Below are positions 5,794 to 8,171 of a DNA stretch of 8,171 bases, in pieces. Positions within the stretch are counted from its first letter, which is position 1. Every line of letters starts with the position of its first letter. Below the pieces are notes generated by a model. That model saw only the letters and a list, made by a program, of their open reading frames with translations, searched no databases and was not told where the DNA came from. The DNA is from an uncultured Oscillibacter sp. (GTDB lineage: Bacteria > Bacillota > Clostridia > Oscillospirales > Oscillospiraceae). The position numbers were made by a program, and so were the translations under genes. Location of the stretch: positions 1 to 8,171 of the forward strand of contig CAJOFP010000049.1 of assembly GCA_905233795.1 (NCBI GenBank), read 5' to 3'.

Positions 5794-8142
5794 ATGACCC
5801 TGAAAGAGTTAAAAATCGGGAAAAGCGCCGTGATTACAAGCGTGGGAGGCGACGGCGCGTTACGCCAGCATTTTTTGGACATGGGCGTGATTCCGGGCGC
5901 GGAAGTGAAAGTGATTAAATACGCGCCGATGGGCGATCCGATAGAATTAATGATTCACGGATATGAATTGACGCTCCGTCTCGCGGACGCGGATAAAATT
6001 GATATAGAGCCGGTCGAGGAAAAACAGAACGCGGGGCGGAACGCGTCAAACGGACAGGAGGAAATCGATCACCCCGGATTGGGCGAGGGCGGAAGATTTC
6101 ACGCGAAAGGCGACGGCGATCTGGTCCCGGACGGAACGATTTTAACATTCGCGCTCGCGGGCAATCAAAATTCCGGGAAAACGACGTTATTTAACAGATT
6201 AACGGGCGCGAATCAGCACGTCGGGAATTTTCCGGGCGTGACGATGGATCGAAAAGACGGCCCGATTCATGGTCATCCGGAAACGCTTGTCACGGATTTA
6301 CCCGGCATTTACTCCATGTCGCCGTACAGCGGCGAGGAAGTGGTTTCCAGAAATTTTATTATTCATGACAAGCCCAAGGCGATTATCAATATTGTCGATA
6401 CGTCGAATATCGAACGGAATTTATATTTGACGATGCAGCTCTTGGAAATGGGCGTCCCGATGGTGGTCGCGCTGAACATGATGGACGAAGTGGCCGCCAA
6501 CGGCGGGAGCGTGAATATTAACGAAATGGAAGCCATGCTGGGGGCGCCCGTGGTGCCGATTTCGGCGGCGAAAAATCAGGGCATTGAAGAGCTTGTACAT
6601 CACGCGATCCATGTCGCCAAATATCAGGAACGCCCGACGCGTCAGGACTTTTGTGACGAAAACGATCACGGCGGCGCGGTTCACCGGGCTTTACACGCGA
6701 TAGAGCATTTAATTCAGGATCACGCGGAACGCGCCGGACTGCCCTTGAGATTCGCCGCCAGTAAAGTCATTGAGGGCGACGCGTTGATTATCAGTCAATT
6801 AAATCTGGATAAAAACGAAAAAGACGCGATGGAGCATATTATTCTCCAGATGGAGTCTGAACGCGGACTGGACAGAAGCGCGGCTATAGCCGATATGCGT
6901 TTCGCGTTTATTCAAAAAGTATGCGAAAAGACGGTTAAAAAGCCGCGGGAAAGCCGGGAACGGATACGCAGTGAGAAAATCGACCGGATTTTAACGGGAA
7001 AATTTACGGCGATTCCCGTATTTATTGGCATTATGGCGCTTGTATTCTGGCTGACTTTTAATGTCATAGGCGCGTGGCTTCAGGAGCAGCTGGAAGTCGG
7101 CGTTGAAGCGTTGTCTGAAATGGCGGCGGGAGCGATGGAGACGGCGAATGTCAACGAGGCGATTCAAGGCTTGGTAATCGACGGGATTTTCGCGGGCGTC
7201 GGAAGCGTATTGAGCTTTCTGCCGATTATTGTCACGCTGTTTTTCTTCTTGTCTTTACTGGAGGACAGCGGTTATATAGCACGCGTGGCGTTTTTCATGG
7301 ATAAATTATTACGCAAAATCGGTTTGTCGGGCCGCAGTATAGTGCCGATGTTAATTGGCTTTGGCTGTACGGTTCCGGCGGTCATGTCCACGCGTTCTCT
7401 TCCCAGCGAACGGGATCGCAAAATGACGGTTTTATTGACGCCTTTTATGAGCTGTACGGCGAAACTGCCGATTTTCGCGTTTTTCGTCAGCGCGTTCTTC
7501 CCGAAGCGCGGCGGATTGATCATGACGGGATTATATATTTTAGGCATTTTAGTCGGCATTTTAGTCGCTTTATTATATAAAGGGACGTTATTCCGGGGTG
7601 AGGCCGTGCCGTTCGTGATGGAACTGCCTAATTATCGTATGCCGGGGGCGCGGAATGTGATCCGGCTGTTATGGGATAAGGCGAAAGATTTCCTGCAAAG
7701 AGCGTTTTCTATTATTTTAATCGCTACTATCATCGTATGGCTGTTACAGAGCTTTGATTTGCAATTTAATATGGTCGAGGATTCGCAATACAGCATTTTG
7801 GCTTTAATCGCGGGCGTAATCGCGCCGATTCTCGCGCCGATTGTATTGGGTGACTGGCTCGTCTGTGTTTCTCTCATAAGCGGATTTATGGCGAAAGAAG
7901 GCGTCGTGTCCACGCTGGAAGTATTATACGGCGGGGATGTCAACGCGTTCATGACGCCGTTGACGGCGGCTTCGCTCTTAGTGTTTTCTTTGCTGTATAC
8001 GCCGTGCGTCGCGGCGGTGGCGTCTATCAAGCGGGAACTGGGCGCGGGATGGGCGGTCGGCGTCGTCATATGGCAATGCGTCGTTGCGTGGCTCGCGGCG
8101 CTGATTATGCGCTGGATCGGTTTGTCAATCGGCATGGTATAA
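5794..8142 (+). CDS. feoB: Ferrous iron transporter FeoB with fused N-terminal FeoA domain
   Basis: The protein is the cytoplasmic-membrane Fe2+ importer, GTPase and permease in one chain. From ATG 5794 it has 782 residues. Residues 1 to about 72 are a FeoA SH3-like domain (MTLKELKIGKSAVI..., FLDMGVIPGAEVKV), joined by a Gly/Asp-rich linker to the FeoB G domain. That domain has G1 GNQNSGKT (123-130), G2 Thr within NFPGVTMD, G3 DLPG (168-171), G4 NMMD (228-231) and G5 SAA (257-259). A helical spacer follows, then the polytopic core from about 404 with two Gate-like segments. The core includes the conserved DSGYIARVAFFMD and GCTVPA (524-529) and ends in hydrophobic helices. The frame is also open to a TTG at 5773, adding seven residues. 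ATG 5794 is preferred because FeoA proteins start at this point. Neither start has a well-spaced ribosome site; GAGAG lies 14 bases before the ATG. No separate feoA or feoC is visible. The stop is TAA 8140-8142, and no terminator is seen before the window ends. Confidence 0.95.
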   Translation: MTLKELKIGKSAVITSVGGDGALRQHFLDMGVIPGAEVKVIKYAPMGDPIELMIHGYELTLRLADADKIDIEPVEEKQNAGRNASNGQEEIDHPGLGEGGRFHAKGDGDLVPDGTILTFALAGNQNSGKTTLFNRLTGANQHVGNFPGVTMDRKDGPIHGHPETLVTDLPGIYSMSPYSGEEVVSRNFIIHDKPKAIINIVDTSNIERNLYLTMQLLEMGVPMVVALNMMDEVAANGGSVNINEMEAMLGAPVVPISAAKNQGIEELVHHAIHVAKYQERPTRQDFCDENDHGGAVHRALHAIEHLIQDHAERAGLPLRFAASKVIEGDALIISQLNLDKNEKDAMEHIILQMESERGLDRSAAIADMRFAFIQKVCEKTVKKPRESRERIRSEKIDRILTGKFTAIPVFIGIMALVFWLTFNVIGAWLQEQLEVGVEALSEMAAGAMETANVNEAIQGLVIDGIFAGVGSVLSFLPIIVTLFFFLSLLEDSGYIARVAFFMDKLLRKIGLSGRSIVPMLIGFGCTVPAVMSTRSLPSERDRKMTVLLTPFMSCTAKLPIFAFFVSAFFPKRGGLIMTGLYILGILVGILVALLYKGTLFRGEAVPFVMELPNYRMPGARNVIRLLWDKAKDFLQRAFSIILIATIIVWLLQSFDLQFNMVEDSQYSILALIAGVIAPILAPIVLGDWLVCVSLISGFMAKEGVVSTLEVLYGGDVNAFMTPLTAASLLVFSLLYTPCVAAVASIKRELGAGWAVGVVIWQCVVAWLAALIMRWIGLSIGMV

Positions 8143-8171
8143 TAAATATTATATTAATTTAATATATTTAA

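Noticed and set aside
7632..8135. Minus-strand 167-codon open frame opposite the end of feoB
   Set aside because: It is antisense to conserved FeoB membrane helices, with no recognisable protein features or start signals.
8143..8171. A+T-only inverted repeat after the feoB stop
   Set aside because: A seven-base stem can be drawn, but it has no G-C pairs and the window ends there, so a terminator cannot be supported.
1..8171. CRISPR arrays, tRNA or rRNA genes, insertion sequences, phage genes
   Set aside because: No regularly spaced repeats, cloverleaf-like segments, transposase frames or terminal inverted repeats were seen.

Overview
The window holds five complete protein genes and the 5' end of a sixth. 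Gene products point to an anaerobic or facultatively anaerobic bacterium, most likely Bacillota (Clostridia- or Negativicutes-like). The grounds are a FeoA-FeoB fusion, a degradative/biosynthetic thiolase with a possible Rex operator upstream, lipoproteins with short signal peptides, and an 'IIGGADGsTsvF' segment of the kind seen in Bacillota lipoproteins and Na+-translocating decarboxylase beta subunits. Intergenic DNA is extremely A+T rich, while the genes use many GCG, GGC and CGC codons. This taxonomic placement is inference; no marker gene is present.

Layout. Positions 1-5255 are all on the minus strand; reading in the direction of transcription (right to left) they run as follows. A thiolase (5255-4002) ends at a clear intrinsic terminator (3899-3931). 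Next is a 540-residue lipoprotein (3856-2234) with a PQQ-like C-terminal part. After a good promoter (2200-2172) comes an apparent operon of three genes: a three-helix membrane protein with a long repetitive charged tail (2089-1211), a MinD/ParA-type ATPase with its own C-terminal membrane hairpin (1204-131), and a second lipoprotein cut by the window edge (87-1). The thiolase diverges from a plus-strand feoAB fusion gene (about 5794-8142).

The 538-base divergent intergenic region (5256-5793) carries a near-consensus promoter for each flanking gene. Between them lie a Rex-like inverted repeat (5465-5482) and a perfect 17-base palindrome (5496-5512). The palindrome sits almost exactly midway between the two -35 boxes.

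How the genes may work together. The thiolase (acetoacetyl-CoA metabolism) and the ferrous iron importer are ordinary core functions that may share redox- or metal-responsive control from the common intergenic region. The three-gene envelope cluster is the least familiar part: a membrane-anchored deviant-Walker ATPase, a membrane partner with a long disordered tail ending in a basic, histone-H1-like stretch, and a lipoprotein. I do not recognise it as a described system. The most economical reading is a membrane positioning or tethering module, but that is inference.
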